From Dastarcus helophoroides (Eukaryota > Arthropoda > Insecta > Coleoptera > Bothrideridae): a stretch of 64,000 bases of DNA. The stretch is taken from NCBI GenBank assembly GCA_028583605.1, contig CM053336.1, positions 20,693,004 through 20,757,003 on the forward strand, read 5' to 3'. Under the pieces are notes generated by a model. It was given only the letters and a program-made list of their open reading frames with translations. It was not told the DNA's origin and ran no database searches. Shown here in pieces: positions 1 through 11,929 of the stretch (positions within the stretch are counted from its first letter, which is position 1; every line of letters begins with the position of its first letter). The position numbers and the translations under genes are program-made.

Positions 1-675
1 TATCACATTTTGAAAAAAATAACAAGATTCGAATCTTATCTGACGAATTGAAAAAAAAAGACTAGATTATTTTGAGAGAGATCAAATTTAAAAAAAGGTG
101 AAATCTTTCGAGAAGTCAAATTTCGAAGAAAAATTCGTTTTCAAACACAACATGTCAAATTTTGAGACAAGAGTCGAAGTTTCAAGAAAAAGACAAATTT
201 TGATAAAACTGAGGAAAACTCGAAGAAAAAAGACGAAATTTTGAAAGAAAAATCGAATTTTGAAAATAAAGTCGAGATTTGGAAGAAAGTCGAATTTTGA
301 GGATAAATCAAAATTTTGACAAAAGACGAATTTGAAAATATCACATTTTAAAAAAAATAACAAAATTCGAATCTTATCTGACGAATTGAAAAAAAAAGAC
401 TAGATTATTTTGAGAGAGATCAAATTTAAAAAAAGTTGAAATCTTTCGGGAAGTCAAATTTCGAAGAAAATATTTTTTTCAGAAGCAGAAAATGTTGAAT
501 TTTAAGGCAAAAATCGAAATTTTGATAACAATTGTAAGAAAAAGGCGGATGTTTGAAGGAAAAGTCGAAATTTTAAGAAAAACGTAAAAATATGCCGAAT
601 TTTAAATAAAGTCAAATTTTGAGAAACAATGACGAGATCTCGAAAAAGGGGACGAATTGAATAATATTAAACATT
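1..675. repeat. 338-bp tandem repeat, A-rich on + strand
   Basis: The sequence from position 1 recurs from 339 with few changes: the word TTCGAATCTTATCTGACG is at 28 and again at 366, giving a period of 338 bases. About 135 bases after the second start the copies drift apart but keep the same A-rich style. The short open frames here on the - strand are compositional (F/L/S/K-rich) and are not genes. A third partial copy lies at 1445-1682. Confidence 0.75.
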
Positions 676-1444
676 AAACATAAATAAAATAGAATTTTAG
701 ACAAAAAAAAAACAAATTTCGAGAACAAAAATCGAAATTGCAATAAATTTTTGAAAAAAAAAGCGGACAAATTTTAGGGAGGGTCGTCGAATTTTGACAA
801 TGAATTAAAATTTTCGAAAAAAAGAAACACTTTGAACCAAGTTGAAATTTTCAGAAAAAACGAAATGTTGAAATAAAAAGGAAACAATTTTCTACAAAAA
901 AATTAGACAGATTTTGAGAAAATGTCCCACTTTGTATACAAAATATGTCTCTCTTAATAGTACGAATCATATTTGAAAAAAAAAAATCGAAATTTCCTAC
1001 AATAATTTTCCCAATATTTATAATTTCTTTTTTTTCTCGAAATTTCGAGACTAAATTCAATATTAATAAAAACAAATTGTATTTTATAAAAATAAAGCGT
1101 ATTGGCAGTCGAAATTACAGAAAAAAAGTAGAACTTTCAAGTGCAAGCTTAGCACGATAAAGTGCAAATTTTGGAAAAACTAGAGATCAAAAATTAGTAA
1201 ACTTGAAATTCAAAAAAAGTCGAGTTTAAGGTGGAAATTTCGAAAATAAAGACAACATTTTTAGAAAAAGATCCGAGCTTCTAATTGAACTTTAATAAAA
1301 AAAAATTAAAAACCGAAAGTATAAATACAAAATTCCTAAGGCAAAAGTTGTAGCTTTTGAGCTATTTGGTTTAAAAAACTCTGGAAATTCCTAAAAAATT
1401 CGAAATTGGTACCGCAATCATTTAGTTAGTGTCTTATACTTTCT

Positions 1445-1682
1445 CGGGAACTGAATTTCGAAGAAAAAATCGTTTTCAGAAACAGAACATGTCACATTTT
1501 GAGACAAGTGTCGAAGTTTCAAAAGAAGGCAAATTTTGACAAGATTGAAGAAAACTCGAAGAAAAAGGACTAAATTTTGAAAAAAAAAATCAAATTTTGA
1601 AAATAAAGTCGAGATTTCGAAAAAAGTCGAATTTTGAGGATAAATCAAAATTTCGACAAAAGACGAATTTGAGACAGTCTGT
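1445..1682. repeat. dispersed partial copy of the 338-bp unit
   Basis: This stretch matches 105-340 in order and orientation: the AACATGTCA(A/C)ATTTTGAGACAAG word, the run of GAAAACTCGAAGAAAAA, and the end GACAAAAGACGAATTTGA. It starts and stops abruptly. It is probably another unit of the same satellite, separated from the array by about 770 bases of more diverged A-rich DNA. The 95-codon - strand frame over it is a shadow that repeats the frame over the first unit. Confidence 0.65.
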
Positions 1683-1685
1683 GTA

Positions 1686-2660
1686 TCACGACTCTGTCTG
1701 TACATAGATAGTTCAAGAATTTTACTCTCTATTTTATTTGCAGTTCTTTTAATGTCTCTTTGTTTATGACCATTCTAACCATAATGTACTAAACTGAGGT
1801 AATAAAGCCAATGTACTCTATTAATTAATTGTGGAGTACATTTTTGTTTCTTCAACCGTAGCCATTATATTGTAACTGCATTTAGCGATGTCACATCAAT
1901 ACAATGCAACAAACAGTAACTAAAATTGAACAAAGCCAGCTTGATAATGACTCATATGCTGTCTGTTAATCGTATTCATAGCTGTTGGTTCATTGTTGTA
2001 GGTAGGAATATTCAGGAAATTATCGAAAAATTGATTTTAAATCGAAACAACGCGATAACATAATAAGGCTTAACATTGACAAATTTTTCGCCGTTTATCG
2101 TTTAAATATTTGCCCAACAAATTTTGCGTTATTTTAAATATTCATTGCCATTTCATCTGATATACTAAAACCAGAATTTTATATAAATTTTTGTTATGAT
2201 CGTGGAATTTTTAATGTCTGTTGTTGTTTTAATCATTAATAAAGTTTAATAGTTATGAATATTGAAGGATTCCACATAGTAAGGGTTAGAAATATCAAAA
2301 CCAGAATTACTTGATTGTAATTTAGGACCACGGGACAAAAAAAAGAACGAGAAATACCAGAAACTTCTTTCGCAATTAACGATTCCTAATTTATAAACTT
2401 TTAGACCTGATTTGTTCAAAATTTGTTTTTCTAATCTAAAAGAGCGTAATGTATGAAAATATTATGTGACTCTCTCTTGTCTATGCCAGAGTAGCAGAGT
2501 TTTTTAGGTAAACGTCAACAAATTATTTTAATAACTTGTTAAATTAATGCTCAGTAAAGAGTTCTACTGATTGAAATTTGAGAATCTTCTTGATTTCTGA
2601 GTTGAACTCACATTAAGTTTAGATTGGTGGTTTAGGATTAAATCTGTTTATTTTTTTCAG
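1686..2660. other. intron or upstream sequence before first visible GckIII exon
   Basis: AT-rich non-coding DNA running into a good 3' splice site (polypyrimidine TTTATTTTTTTCAG ending at 2660). No gene is visible. It contains one small MITE-like repeat at 2202-2275. Confidence 0.55.
2202..2275 (+). repeat. 74-bp MITE-like repeat with short terminal inverted repeats
   Basis: It begins GTGGAATTTTTAA and ends GGATTCCAC, so the outermost seven bases are inverted copies. The interior AATCATTAATAAAGTTTAATA and TATGAATATTGAA recurs at 26300-26369 on the + strand and at 26239-26299 on the - strand inside a Cul3 intron. This marks a dispersed family. No transposase is present. Confidence 0.55.
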
Positions 2661-5600
2661 GGCACTAAATTATGGATTATTATGGAATATTTGGGTGGTG
2701 GGTCCGCCTTAGATCTAATGAAAGCGGGAAATTTTGAAGAAATGCACATCGCCATCATACTGAGGGAGGTGCTCAAAGGTCTCGACTACTTACACAGCGA
2801 AAGGAAGCTACACAGGGACATAAAGGCGGCGAACGTCCTCCTCAGCGAGATGGGCGACGTCAAACTGGCTGATTTCGGCGTCGCGGGCCAACTCACCAAC
2901 ACCACCAGCAAGAGGAACACATTCGTCGGCACGCCCTTTTGGATGGCCCCGGAGGTAAATTACCACCTGCCAACTGTAACAGTTACAGATATGAAGCTTG
3001 TTGGTGGTGATTTCTTTTTTGCTCTTCTCTCTTATTTCTGCATCTTTTTTCTCGAGAGATAATTTTTTCTGTTCTGTCATATTTTCTTTTCTCTTTTTTC
3101 TGACCTTCTCTTCTTTTTTCTTCCCTAGGCTTCTGTTCCCGTATTCTCTGTTTCCTATTTTTCTCTATTAGTCCCTTTTGTGTTCTTCTTTACTCTTCTT
3201 TTTTCTCTTTCTTTTTTTCTCTTTCTTTTTTTCTCTTTCTTTTTTTCTCTTCTCTTCTTTTTTCTTCCCTAATTTTCTGTTCCCTTATTTTCTATTTTTC
3301 CTCTTGCTTTTTCCCTCTTAGTCCCTTTTTGTTTCCTTCTTTATTCTCTTCTTTTTCTCTTTATCTTTTTTTCTCTTCTCTTCTTTTCTCTTTCCTTATC
3401 TTTTATCGTCTTTTCTTGTTTTTTCTTTCCTTCTCTTATCTTTTCCCCTCTCTCATCCCTTCTTTTCTTGCCCTTCACTATTATTCCCTATTTCTCCAAT
3501 CTATTTTCTTCCCGTCTCTTTTCTTTAATTTATTTCAACTCCTGGTTCAATTTCTTTCTCTTTGAGTAGAAGACCTGAAGTAATATAGTTAAACAATATT
3601 TAGCTATTCTCCTTTTTCTTCCATTCATCTATTTACTTTTCTTCTCTTCCGTTTAAGTGGCTTCCATCTTCTGATCTCTCATTCTGAATTCTTTTTTTTT
3701 GGTTCAGTAGATCGACTGAAGGCAAAATTATATATAATTATATATTCTCATTTCTTTTCCTTTTCCTTTATTTATCCTCCGATCCTTCTTTTTTTAAATT
3801 TCTTTATCTGTTGTCAAAGAGACTGAAGAAACAAAATTAAATACGTGTCTTTCTTCCGTGCTCTTCTTTTCATTCCTTTACTTTCTTTCTGTTCTCTTTC
3901 TTCCTTAACCCCTTATTTCCGTTTTCTCCTCCTCATCTCTTTACTTTTCTTCCTTTTCTCTCGCTCTTCCCTTCTTTTCGTTTTCCTTCCCTTTTCCTTC
4001 TTTTTTCTTCTCTGCTGTACTCTTCCACCCTTCTTTTTTCTTTCCATTTTTTCCCTTTCATTTTCCCTCTTCCTTTTTTTTTCTCTTCTCTTTTTTCTTC
4101 TCTTGGCTTGTTTTCTCATGCCTACTTTTCTTGTCTCTTCTTCTATAACCTCTTTTGGTTCCTTCTTTTAAATCCTCTCTTTTTTCGTCTTGTTTTCTTT
4201 CGTTTTCAGTTGTTTTCTTATTTCTTCTTTCTTATCTTCACTTGCTTTGTCTTCCCTTCTCTTTTCTCTTCTCCTTTCCTTCTTTCCACTTATCTACTTT
4301 ACTCTTCCCCCTTTTTTCTCTTCTTCTCATTCCTCCTCTTCTTTTGTTCCTGGCCATATTTTCTCTTCTTTTTGCTTTTTTCTCCTCTTGACTTGTTTTC
4401 TCTTCTCTCCCTTTCTTTTTTCTTTTTGTCTCTCCTCTTCTTGTTTCTTGTTTAAAATCTCCCCTTTCTTCATTTTGTTTTCTTTCCTTTTCAGCTCTTT
4501 TCTTTTCTCTTCTTTCTTACATTCACTTGATTTGTCTACTTTTCTGTTTCCATGTTCTTCTTTCCACTTATCTGCTTTACTCTTCCCCCTTTCTTCTCTT
4601 CTTCTCAAACCTCCTCTTTTTTTCTTTCCTTTCTATCTTTTTTCCTTCCTACATTTTCCTTTTTTCCTCTTCTATTCTTTCTTCTCTTGTCTCGTTTTCT
4701 CTTCCCTTCTTTTCTTTCCTCTTCTTGTCTCTTCCCTTCTTTTCTCTCCTTTCTTCTCTTCATTTGCTTTGTCCTCCCTCCTCTTCTTTTCTCTTCCCCT
4801 TTCCTTCTTTCCACTTTTGTGTTTATTTTTCTCCGTTTCTTCTTTTTGTTTCATTCCTCCTCCTATTTCCTTCCTTCCTATTCCATTCTTTTTCCTTTCT
4901 TTTCTCTTCTCTACGTTCTCCTCTTGTCTTGTTTTTTCTTTCCTTCTTGTCTTACCTCTTCTTATAACTTCTCTTAAATCTGCCCTTTTTCCCCTTGCTT
5001 CATTTCCTGTTCACTCTTTTTTCTCTCCATTCGCGTTGTCTCGTCTTATCTTCTTTTCTCTTCCCCTTTTCTTGTTTCCACTTCTCTGCTTTACTTTTCA
5101 CATTACCTTTTCATCTTTCCTCTTCCTTTTCTTTCTATTCCATTCTATCTTTTCTTTTCTTCCCTTGTCTTGTTTTCTTTTCCCTTCTTTTCTTTCCTCT
5201 TATCTCTTCTCGCCTTGTCTTTTGATTTCTCTTAAATCTACCCAATCTTTCCCTTGCTTTATTTTCCTCCTTTCTTCTCTTCATTTTCTTTGTATTTCCT
5301 TTTTTTCCTCTTCCCTTCTGTCCTTTTTCCTTTGTCTCTTTTGCTGTTATTTCTCTACTCTTATCTCTTCCTTTCTTTGCTTTTTTCTTCTTGTGCTTTC
5401 CCTTCTTATCATACCTCTTCTTTTTTCTTCTCTTCTCCTTCCTTTTTTTCTTCTCTGCTCCTTCCTTTTTTTTCTCTTCTTCCTTTTTTTCTTCTCGGCT
5501 CCTTCCTTTTTTTCTTCTCTGCTCCTTCCTTTTTTTCTCTTCTCCTTCCTTTTTTCTACTTCCCTTCTTTCTTCTTCCCTTCTTTTCTTTTATCTTCCCT

Positions 5601-8600
5601 TTATTCTACTTCTTTTGTTTTCTCCTGTATTTTTCTCCTCTTCTCTTCTGTTCGTTTCTTCAATCGAATAGCCTTCCCGCTTTGGTGTTAGTTTTTACCT
5701 AGTATTTACGTTGTCATGATTTTTACAGGTAATAAAGCAGTCTGTCTATGATTCCAAGGATGACATCTTGTTTTCTTTCCCTTTCAGTTCTTTTCTTTTC
5801 TCTTCTTTCGTATCTCCCCTGGATTTGTTTTCCCTTATACTCTTTTCTCTTCCCCTTTCTTTCATTCTACTTATCTGCTTTACTCTTTCTCCTTTCTTTT
5901 TCTGATTGCTCCTCTGCTTTCGTTCCTTCCTATGTTTTCCTTTCTTTTATCTGCTCATCGTTCTCCTCTTTTCTTTCATGTTCTTGTCTCTTCCTTTTTC
6001 TCTTCCTTTCTTCTTTTCCTTTCTTCTCTTCATTTGCTTTGTCTTTCCTTCTTTCCTCTTTCCTTCTTTCCACTTCTCTTCTTTACTCCCCCCCCCCCTT
6101 TCTTCTCTTTTTCTCATTCCTCCTCTACATCTCTATTTTCTTAATCCATTCTTCTTTTATCCTTCCCGTCTTTTCCTTTCTTTTCTCTTCTCTTCTTTTT
6201 GTACCCTTCTTGTTTTAGCTTCTCTTTTAACTTCTCTGCTTTACTCTTCTCCCGTTTTCTCTTTTTTCTCCTTTTGCCTTGTTTTTCCTTCTTTTCTTTT
6301 CTCTTCTTGTCTCTTCGCTTCTTGTCTTACCTCTTCTTGTGACTTCTCTTAAATCTCTCCATTCTTTCTCTTGTTTTACTTCCTTTTCGCGTCTTTTCTT
6401 TTCTCTCCTTTATTCTCTTCATTTGCGTTGCCTTCCCTTCTTTTCTTTTTTTCTTCCCGTTTCGTTTTTCCCCTTTTTATTCTGCTCTTTTGCCTTTATT
6501 TCCTTTGCTTTTATTTCTCTTCTCTTCTTTCTCGTATTGTCTCTTCCCTTCTTTTCTTTTTTCTTCTTTTCTTGTCTTACCTCTTCTTGTTTCTTCTATT
6601 CCCCTTCCTATCTTTCACTGTCACTTATTTCTTCTACCCTTTTCTTCTCCTCTCTTCCCTTCTCATCCCCTCTCTTCCATTCTTTTATCTTCCCTCCATT
6701 CTACTATTTTATTCTTCATGGTGAACTCGTATTGACCGGAAACATTATGTTTATTAATTTTATTTAACATCTTTAACTGGGACGAAGAAATGTTAAATAA
6801 AATTAATCTACTTATTTTGTCTTCTTCAGTCTTTTTTCTTCTCTTCGCTTCTATTCTTCCCTCGAATAGCCTTCCCGCTTTTGTGTTAGTTTTTACTTGG
6901 TCTTTATATTTTTATGATTTTTCCAGGTAATAAAGCAGTCTGCCTACGATTCCAAGGCCGACATCTGGAGTTTGGGCATCACGGCGATCGAATTGGCCAA
7001 AGGTGAACCCCCGAATTCGGAGCTGCACCCCATGCGAGTCCTGTTTCTGATTCCTAAGAATAATCCGCCCCAATTGACGGGCAGTTATACCAAGCAATTC
7101 AAGGATTTCGTGGAGGCTTGCCTGAACAAGGATCCTGAAAATGTACCAATTTGTTTTTTATGTTTTTTCGTCGCTTGATTCTAGATTTTTTTAGAGACCC
7201 ACAGCCAAAGAACTATTAAAGTACCCGTTCATTAGGAAAGCGAAAAAGAACTCTTATCTTATAGATCTTATCGATAGGTATAAGAAATGGAGGTGTACGA
7301 GGAATGAGGAGAGTGAACCGGATTCCGAAAGCTCTGATTCGTAAGTTGTTACATTTATGGATGTTCTTTTACAAAAGAAAAAAAAATTGGGTGTTGTCAA
7401 TGTTGTTTTGTTAATTAGGGAGGAGCCGAAACAGGACAACGACTTGGACGATCCTTGGATCATGACGGTGAAAGGAAGCAATTCCGTCAAAGTGCCCTCT
7501 AGTGAATCTAACCCGCATTATAAACTTACCAATCACAAAGTGCAAAATGGATCTAGTCCCACAAAATCACCACCTAAAGACTCTAATTTAAATCACTATA
7601 AATCAGAAAAACCAACGCCGGTAAGCTGGATTTTTAGAAATTTTTATTCTTAAAGCATTTTCGGTGCTACTTAACATTGCAAGTATTCTCTGATGCAATT
7701 TTGAAAAAAGTTTAAGTTCGTAGTTTACAAAAAAAGTTCACTAATATTGTCGGCAACTTAATATTGAAATGGCATTTTAAAAAAAATCAGATTTCAAAAA
7801 AAAAGCCAATAATTTAATTTTAAGTTAGACTTTTAAGAAAGAATGTTCACTAAAAGTTCCAGAAATAACCCCCTATTTTTAAAATGTGAATTTATCCAAT
7901 TTTCGAATATACACTTGAAATTCTGAAGAAAAAGCCAATGTTAAGATTTATCTTGAAATTTTGATAATAACGCTGTCTGCATACGTACGAAGTCTTGATA
8001 AGGTTTAGGAATTAGGAATTCAGAATCCAGTGAAACATAAAATCTAATCAGGAATCCTTATGCCTACGGCTAACGTATGAATTCCTAATTCGGAAATCTA
8101 ATCAGGATTATGTACGTGTTCGGCCAGTGTTTTAGAATGAATTCTGAACTGCAAAAGTTGGTGCCAATTTAGAATTTCAAAGAATCAATATTTTTGTTAA
8201 GAAGATTCGAAATAAAATAATCATTTATTAACAAAACTAAACATTTTTCAAAATTTCGGGTTGAAATTCTCAAAAAAAAAGTTTAAACTTGGTATTTTAA
8301 AAACAAATTTAGAATTTAATGTAAAAGTCATGATTTATAAAAAAATTAAATTTTAAAAATGTCATTTGAAATTTCAGCTGTTTGAAAATTTGATTTTAAC
8401 CTCAAAATGTTTTCTTTGAAAATTTTTCTAAATAAAGATTTAACTCGACTTTCGCGAGAAAATGTAAATTTCAGGAAAAGGTTACTATTTCGAATTGTTT
8501 AAAATTCAAATTCCTCTAAATCTCGAGTGTTATGAACTTAAAGCCTTAAGAAAAAAAGTTAAGATGTTGAGAATACTAAAATAAGATGGATGTTTCAACT

Positions 8601-10439
8601 AGTAAATTTGTAGAATGAATCTAGATTTCGAGTTATACAACTTTTCAGAAAAAAAATATAACTTGTATGAAGTTAGCTTTGACGAGAAAATGTCGAGATG
8701 AAAGTTACAATTTCGATTCAAAAAATGTAAGATAAATTACGAGTTTATTATGAAAAATTTAAGTTTTTTTCCAAAATTGCGATATTTTGAAATAAAACCT
8801 GAAATTAAACAAAATAGCTAAAGACTGATTAACAAACTTTTTTTTAAATTAATTTTTCTGAAAAAAATTGCCCTGGAGCCCACCTTGATATTGCATTGTT
8901 TAACAAACTATATTTAAATAATGCATTAGAACGTGATTTTATATCGGTATACCTGATAATAAAATTGTAAGTAGTATATCAATGATAAGAAATAACACAA
9001 ATGTTCATGTGTTTAATCACAAATTATGATCAAACAATTATAGTCCATCAGTCATTATGTAAAATCTTTTGGGTAGACAACAATTATATTGTTTTCATTT
9101 GGTTGCTACTTAAAAAGAAGGGGTAAGTAATTAATTTTTCATTAATAACTGCATAACGTTGATAATTAAAAAGTTATATGACAAAAAGCAAAAATTATGA
9201 CCTAGGGATTATTTAAAAAGAAATGGATTATATAAATTGTGAATTTTTTCAAAACTTCGTTTGAATTTTCGCGATTTTTTTTCATCTAAATTACAATTTT
9301 GGGAGAAATTCCGTTTTACACTTTAAAAGTGTACCTTTTAACAAAAATGTTGACTGTAATCTCGATTTTTTAAAATAAACTTCGTTTCTTTTTAATTGAA
9401 ACTTCAATTTTGAATTTTCGATTTTCTTCTCATAAATAAGGGCTGAAATTCATTTTTTTAATGAACCGCATTCAACTTTGAAGTCAAAATTTCATCATTT
9501 TTCGTACAAAAAAAATTCTTTCAGCACTTTCACAGATGTCAAAATTAAATCTGCACATAGGCACTTGGGGGCTTCGTTGCGTATTTCACCAAAAAAGTAG
9601 CATCATTTTTAAAATAATATTAAATTCACTTTAGTGAGTCGAACCAACTGATATGTTTTTTTTGCCGATTTTATTGGAAGTAAATGGTATCTTTAGGGCG
9701 AGTAACAAACAAACCAGATAAAATTTTGTCGAGTCGTAGTCTACTGGACGATTTAGTGTGAATCTCATGTAAAAAAGAATACTTTTAATTTTTAGGGCCT
9801 AATAAATAAATAGAAGCTAATTAATAACTTTTTTGCAGTCACGACCACAGTCCATCGTATCTCCGACAGAAAACAAGAAAGAACGTGATTTCGACAGGGA
9901 ACGCGAACGCGAAAAAGAGCGTGAACGGGAGAGGAAACTGGTAGAAAGCGAAAAGCGGATATCGCGAGAACTAAGCCCGTTGGATCACAGAGGGGGCGAT
10001 ATAGACGTAGAGAAAAAGCCAAATCGACGTTCGATGCCCAGGGAACACTCCAACTCCAGCAAAAATGACAATCGTTCTTTGTACCTCTCCAGCGTAATAT
10101 ACCCGATTATTTCCGAGGTAAATCAAATCGACATCATCATTGCTTGAACATTGGCAAATTTTCAATTAGTTACAGAGAAAGCATCATTACAATGGAAGAG
10201 GGAGCGAATCCCCTCACAAGTCCAGCGACGCCCTCGAGGAACTGAAAAACGCTTTTGAAATAGCCGAGAAGTCATGTCCGGGCATCAGCGAGATCTTCAT
10301 TAGCGAAATGGTGCAAAAACTGGTCCCGTCGACAACGGAACAGCGGCTAAAGCTCACCATGGATAAGATATCGAGGTAAATTGGGTTAACTCGACTTGTA
10401 ATCGGCAACTAACTAGATTCCTGTTTCAGGGACACATAA
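2661..10439 (+). CDS. GckIII: Germinal-centre kinase III (STK24/25/26 family), 3' exons
   Basis: Ser/Thr kinase of the GCK-III subfamily, which in animals works with CCM3/PDCD10 and MO25 in Golgi, polarity and tube-morphogenesis signalling. Seven exons are visible: 2661-2954, 6927-7142, 7195-7340, 7419-7620, 9839-10117, 10176-10375 and 10430-10439. All join in phase and give 448 codons plus stop TAA. The first exon starts at the hinge ([13 protein letters not shown]). Catalytic HRDIKAANV is at visible residues 51-59, DFG at 71-73 and GTPFWMAPE at 90-98. The second exon gives the C-lobe ([18 protein letters not shown]) and the third RPTAKELL. The C-terminal helical part ([19 protein letters not shown]) matches the family's CCM3-binding and dimerisation region. 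The N-lobe (P-loop, catalytic Lys; roughly the first 100 residues) lies before the window. A linker near visible residues 300-325 is an Arg/Glu-rich run that I do not recall from vertebrate members. The donor after the second exon (GTACCA) is weak. Confidence 0.95.
3005..6720 (+). repeat. ~3.7-kb polypyrimidine (C/T) tract inside GckIII intron
   Basis: The + strand is overwhelmingly C and T for about 3.7 kb, built of irregular TTCTTTTCTC / CTTCTCTTCC words. It is broken by short mixed islands near 3560-3610, 3690-3720, 3780-3850 and 5660-5770. Open frames of up to 493 codons over it code only F/S/L (or K/R/E on the other strand) and are shadows. Mirror-symmetric polypurine-polypyrimidine DNA of this kind can form triplexes (known chemistry; not shown here). 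A few embedded CAG trinucleotides (near 4206, 4491, 5785) are potential cryptic 3' splice sites. Confidence 0.85.
5664..5769 (+). pseudogene. decoy duplicate of the 5' end of the next GckIII exon
   Basis: A block of about 105 bases at 5664-5769 duplicates 6862-6966. It covers the intronic TCGAATAGCCTTCCCGC word, a 3' splice site (TTTTTACAG ending 5728) and about the first 40 coding bases of the real exon. It encodes [13 protein letters not shown] where the true exon encodes [13 protein letters not shown]. It then falls straight back into polypyrimidine DNA, and the frame runs on as F/S/L-rich sequence to a stop near 5905, so it cannot supply the kinase C-lobe. It is either a dead partial duplication or a poison pseudo-exon; nothing here decides which. 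Confidence 0.75.
6753..6807. repeat. perfect 18-bp inverted repeat (hairpin)
   Basis: ATTAATTTTATTTAACAT at 6753-6770 is followed, after a 19-base loop, by its exact reverse complement at 6790-6807. It sits at the edge of the polypyrimidine tract about 120 bases before the real GckIII 3' splice site. Confidence 0.8.
7621..9838 (+). other. GckIII intron, 2.2 kb, AT-rich
   Basis: Non-coding intron between the [19 protein letters not shown] exon and the Arg/Glu-rich exon. It alternates A-rich and T-rich stretches. Around 8010-8130 there is an imperfect inverted repeat built on GGAATTAGGAATTC and GAATTCCTAATTC words flanking duplicated AAATCTAATCAGGA. No gene is visible. Confidence 0.6.
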
Positions 10440-10925
10440 AAGAGTTACTATAAAAACGTTATGTAAGAGGTTAATCATAAATCAGTTATTAAATGTATCA
10501 GCGTATGACAATATTTTGCGGTTCTCAGCTTTTCACCGTGTAGACCGATTTCGATGTTAGATCGCGGCCCCGCACGAGGAGCGACCTCAGGCTTAACTTG
10601 ATCGCGTTTTTCATTTGAACGCGGCTCACTCTCGATGCGGGGCTTCTAGAAAGTATTATTTATGAAGTTGTTATTGCCAAAATCCTAAGGGGTTGTGTAT
10701 ATATGTACATCTTAGATTGAAATATATATCCCTCTCTTGCAATGTATTTTTTTAGATATGTATATACATGATAAGATACACTTATATCGTTGTTTTTATT
10801 TAATAATTTTAATGATTGTGTCATTTCGATTTCAGTTAACATCCTTTAATCTGGAAAGGAGCAACACGGTTCTTAGTTAGTTTTAACTGTTTTGTATAAA
10901 CGTTATAACCTAATAAAATAAAGAC
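10440..10925 (+). other. GckIII 3' UTR with polyadenylation signal
   Basis: Follows the stop codon at 10437-10439. Overlapping AATAAA hexamers occur at 10912-10917 and 10917-10922, a credible poly(A) signal. The stretch around 10540-10640 is noticeably more GC-rich (GATCGCGGCCCCGCACGAG) than its surroundings. Confidence 0.55.
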
Positions 10926-11929
10926 TGTTTAAGAAATTTTTTTTGTAATAATCCCATTTCATAAAAATGAAACGAATAATTGAGGCATGAACTTGATTCA
11001 CCAAATATTTTTTTATGTTTTTAATAAGAGCTGTGTCAAAAGGTTTGTTTGCCTAAAGCCATTACTAGGTTTGGCCCTAGTATGTAGACATTGTATGCCA
11101 CCGCCTAAAGTAGTTGGCATATTTAGAAAGGCAGTGAATCAAAAATTAAAATTTCCGCATTTAATAGAAATTTATAACAAAACCTCAGTTTTGAGTGTTA
11201 ACACCTGAAATTACTAGAAAAAGGTCAAAAATTCGACTTTCAAAAAACACCATATCAAATTTTCAAATTTTAAGGCAAAAAATCAACACAAATTTTGAAA
11301 ATAACGGTCAAAATTTCAAGATTAAAGTCGATTATTCCATATAATTCATTTTTCAATAAAAAATCAAAATTTCTAGAAAAAGTAAAAATATTTGGTAGTA
11401 TAAAATATGAAAAAAATGACTTCACTTTTTAAAAGCCTCTCGCACGACCACGAATGAAAACTCACTTGTCTGAAAATTTTAGTGTCAAAATTGCGAAATT
11501 ACATTTAACTCAAAATTTTAATTTTTTTTTTAATAATTATTTGATTGTTGTGAAATTTCAACCTTATTTAGAAATGTCTTCGTTTCTCGAATTGCTTTTC
11601 TAACTGCGGCTTTTTTGAATCTTCAGTGTTTTTCTCAAAATTTCCATTTTTAATTATTTTTCTTTCCTATAATCTTCACTTAAACTTGAATTGGGTTTAA
11701 TCAAGTTTTAATTGAAAATTAGTAATTCTTTGCCGAGGAATATCGATTTTTTCTAGAAAATTCAAGAAATTTTTTGTATACATTTTAGGTTTTTTTCTAA
11801 ACCCAATTTTTCCAAGTTACAGCGCTTTTAAAAAAGTTCTGTTCTAAAAATTACAATAAAGGAGATAACAGCCCATTTCGAAAAATCGAAATTGGCTCAT
11901 CACTCCCATTTAACTTTGCTTTCTTGTCC
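10926..11929. other. intergenic AT-rich DNA
   Basis: Between the GckIII poly(A) site and the pseudogene that follows. A 73-codon frame at 10987-11208 has no recognisable similarity and looks fortuitous. From about 11470 the strand becomes T-rich with TTTCTCGAATT-type words. Confidence 0.5.

Noticed and set aside
88..363. 91-codon - strand frame, with a look-alike at 1418-1705
   Set aside because: Similarity of the two peptides comes from the DNA repeat; composition is F/K/S/L-rich with no start context.
4190..5671. 493-codon open frame on the + strand
   Set aside because: It is built almost only of F, S, L and P because the DNA is a C/T tract; overlapping frames on both strands are open for the same reason. 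It is not a gene.
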